A stretch of DNA of 64,000 nt, taken from Breviolum minutum Mf 1.05b.01 (Eukaryota > Sar > Dinophyceae > Suessiales > Symbiodiniaceae). Shown here in pieces: positions 62,648-64,000 of this stretch (position 1 is its first letter; every line of letters starts with the position of its first letter). The stretch lies in NCBI GenBank assembly GCA_000507305.1, contig DF241158.1:1-64000 (forward strand). Direction: 5' to 3'. The notes under the pieces were generated by a model that saw nothing but the letters and a program-made list of their open reading frames with translations, was not told the origin of the DNA and did not search any database. Position numbers and translations under genes: made by a program.

Positions 62648-63537
62648 TTGATCGTGCGAAGCCAATCTTCTTGGATGTGAAGGAGAAGAAGAATTTTGAG
62701 AAGGTTGGAGATCGGCTGAAGGGACAATTGCGTAGCATCATTGGATCACTGGCTTGGTTGGCCAGAGTGTGTCGGCCAGACCTCTCCTACTCCGTTTGCA
62801 AGTTGCAGTCATGCGTCCATTCACCTACATATGAGGACGTGAAGTATCCCAGAAAGGCCTTTGTTTTCGAGGGGGCTTTGGTGGTTGGCATTCAGGACGC
62901 ATCACATGCTGCAGACTATGACCTTAGCGGATCAGGAGAAAAGCTGGGATTCAGCAGTCAGAGTGGAAGACTTCTATGCCTAGCACATCGAGATTCTCAG
63001 CAATCGAAGTGTGGAGCTTTGATGTTGCTGGAATGTCACAGCACAGTTATCAAAAGAGTTTGCAGGAGCACACTTCAATTGGAGACTCTTTCACTTTTGG
63101 CTGGAGCAGAGGAGTCAGATCACTTGCGATTCATTCTTCATGGAATGACACACCCTTACAAAGCTGGAAGTGAACAATGGATGATTGAAGCACAAGATTC
63201 AGTGAATGTGGAATGGTTCACTGATTGTCGCAGTTTGGCAGATCACTTGGTTCAAGCTGGATTGACGGTCGTAGCAGATAAGAGATTGGCAATCGATTTG
63301 TGTGGTCTTAGGCAAGTAATCTGGCGTCAGCCAGGTGAGATGCACGGTGACCCGCTTTTGACTGACCATGTGCCACCCAATGCTACGACGAAAATCACTT
63401 GGACGACTACCGATAGGATGCTGGCAGATCCACTCACCAAGAGTATGAAGCCAAAAGGGCTTCTGGATCTCATGAAAGGTTGCAAGATTGATATGGCACC
63501 AACAAAATTTAATGGATGTGAAACTAAGGTGTCTTGA
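62572..63537 (+). CDS. copia RT C-terminus and RNase H
   Basis: RYCGRDIRRDQHGIHVTCDS and IIGSLAWLARVCRPDLSYSV are the last RT blocks. RNase H follows with LVVGIQDASHA (D), TLQLETLSLLAGAEE (E), VEWFTDCRSLADHL (D) and TTTDRMLADPLTKSMKPKGL (D), so all four acidic positions look intact. The stop lies just inside the 3' LTR. It degrades the RNA strand during cDNA synthesis. Confidence 0.9.
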   Translation: MDNFRYCGRDIRRDQHGIHVTCDSLIDRAKPIFLDVKEKKNFEKVGDRLKGQLRSIIGSLAWLARVCRPDLSYSVCKLQSCVHSPTYEDVKYPRKAFVFEGALVVGIQDASHAADYDLSGSGEKLGFSSQSGRLLCLAHRDSQQSKCGALMLLECHSTVIKRVCRSTLQLETLSLLAGAEESDHLRFILHGMTHPYKAGSEQWMIEAQDSVNVEWFTDCRSLADHLVQAGLTVVADKRLAIDLCGLRQVIWRQPGEMHGDPLLTDHVPPNATTKITWTTTDRMLADPLTKSMKPKGLLDLMKGCKIDMAPTKFNGCETKVS

Positions 63538-63651
63538 CGAACATGGTGGCCATATCAATCCGCAACTTGGTGATCGGGAACTTGGCTCAAGCAATGCGAG
63601 GTGAAAACAAGCAGGGCGTTTCATCTAACCTTGTGCTGCTGTCAATTTTAG
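63517..63651 (+). repeat. 3' LTR (135 bp)
   Basis: Starts TGTGAAACTAAGGTGTC and ends GCTGTCAATTTTAG, directly followed by the AAGAG target duplicate. No clear polypurine tract precedes it (TTTAATGGA). The RNase H frame ends inside its first bases. Confidence 0.85.
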
Positions 63652-63656
63652 AAGAG
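63652..63656. other. Target site duplication AAGAG, right
   Basis: Right-hand copy. Removing the element would rejoin ...GGTATAAGAG to TATGCTTAG in host sequence. Confidence 0.75.
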
Positions 63657-64000
63657 TATGCTTAGACATCTTCAGCTATGGTATATAGCCATAATTTTCA
63701 TGCAATCTTCTATCTTCAGAAGCGTTGGGCATGTAGTTGTAGAATTGTTGCAAAAGTAGACCCTTCCATCCAATACGATTGTGTCAGAACACTTAATACT
63801 TGTATGGTTTGGCCCACAAAAGATTGTCCTTCTTGTGTGTGGTTGTTTCTTGTGAACTATTTTTGCTGAGACACTCTCACACTTGGTATTAACAGACATA
63901 TATACGCAAGAAACTCGTGGGCAATCCGGTCCATTATATAGTTTGTGTATCGCGCACAAATAATTATCGATTCGTATACCTAGTAATTGTGCTTTTTACA
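63657..64000. other. Host sequence right of the copia element
   Basis: Unique DNA. The frame of the helical-repeat ORF would stay open for about 35 codons across the empty site, ending near 63757, but the sequence does not continue the helical repeat pattern; it fits intron DNA better. Confidence 0.4.

Larger units (their letters stand above)
55624..63651 (+). mobile_element. Full-length copia-type LTR retrotransposon (8,028 bp)
   Basis: Bounded by two 135-bp direct repeats and by AAGAG on each side (55619-55623 and 63652-63656). Internal order: gag, CCHC knuckle, Cys-pair region, aspartic protease, methyltransferase-like domain, integrase, RT, RNase H, which is the copia order with an added domain. 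The LTR pair differs at 6 of 135 positions, so the insertion is not brand-new. At least eight frame changes break the polyprotein, and RT motif C reads HVHD, so this copy is inactive unless some frame changes are assembly errors. Confidence 0.9.

Overview
The window reads as nuclear DNA of a dinoflagellate, most likely of the Symbiodinium/Suessiales type. Three things point there. Degenerate copies of the dinoflagellate trans-spliced leader (reverse complement ending CTTGAGCCAAA..GGCTACGG) lie in tandem at 9066-9253. A LINE-type retrotransposon carries a cytosine-5 DNA methyltransferase, a combination reported for Symbiodinium. Intron-poor host genes lie all on one strand among very abundant decayed retroelements and micro/minisatellites. 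No prokaryotic operon, rRNA, tRNA or CRISPR array was seen. There is one assembly gap (28474-28866) and a single N at 45251.

Region 1 (1-9253, minus strand) is most of a LINE: spliced-leader relics, a 167-bp tandem leader repeat, a 593-codon ORF1, a 1326-codon ORF ending in a DNMT3-like catalytic domain, then a frameshifted DNMT C-terminal part, a reverse transcriptase with a YVDD box, and a broken 3' coding region that stops near the left edge. Region 2 (9.5-13.7 kb) holds a decayed copia-type pol (integrase, start of RT, end of RNase H). It is followed by a methyltransferase-like tail, and an ORF of unknown function lies further downstream. Region 3 (13.8-19 kb) is repeat-rich: an inverted duplication (14.58-15.85 kb) and tandem arrays of 43, 73 and 93 bp. 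Region 4 (19.9-26.8 kb, minus strand) is a graveyard of LINE RT fragments from at least two families plus the 3' half of a copia polyprotein. Region 5 (27-32.5 kb) is almost wholly simple repeats, including the gapped 40-bp minisatellite and two arrays of a 24-bp unit that flank about 0.85 kb of unique DNA.

Region 6 (33.3-55.6 kb) is the host gene block, all on the plus strand: an MFS-like membrane protein exon, a three-exon SLC35/triose-phosphate-translocator-like transporter whose short GT-AG introns can be placed, an unknown multi-pass membrane protein, and a helical-repeat protein. Between these lie repeat arrays, a 124-bp tandem unit inside a foldback built from AGTGATTT words, and a LINE fragment. 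Region 7 (55624-63651) is a full-length 8.0-kb copia-type LTR retrotransposon with 135-bp LTRs and a 5-bp target duplication (AAGAG). It sits at the 3' edge of the helical-repeat ORF, probably just inside its next intron. Its internal order is gag, zinc knuckle, Cys-pair zinc-ribbon-like region, aspartic protease, a SAM-methyltransferase-like domain, integrase, RT, RNase H, all broken by frameshifts.

The unifying theme is that three separate retroelements in one 64-kb window each carry a different methyltransferase or methyltransferase-like domain. The LINE-DNMT belongs to a known phenomenon. The two copia-associated domains are the candidates for something not yet described.
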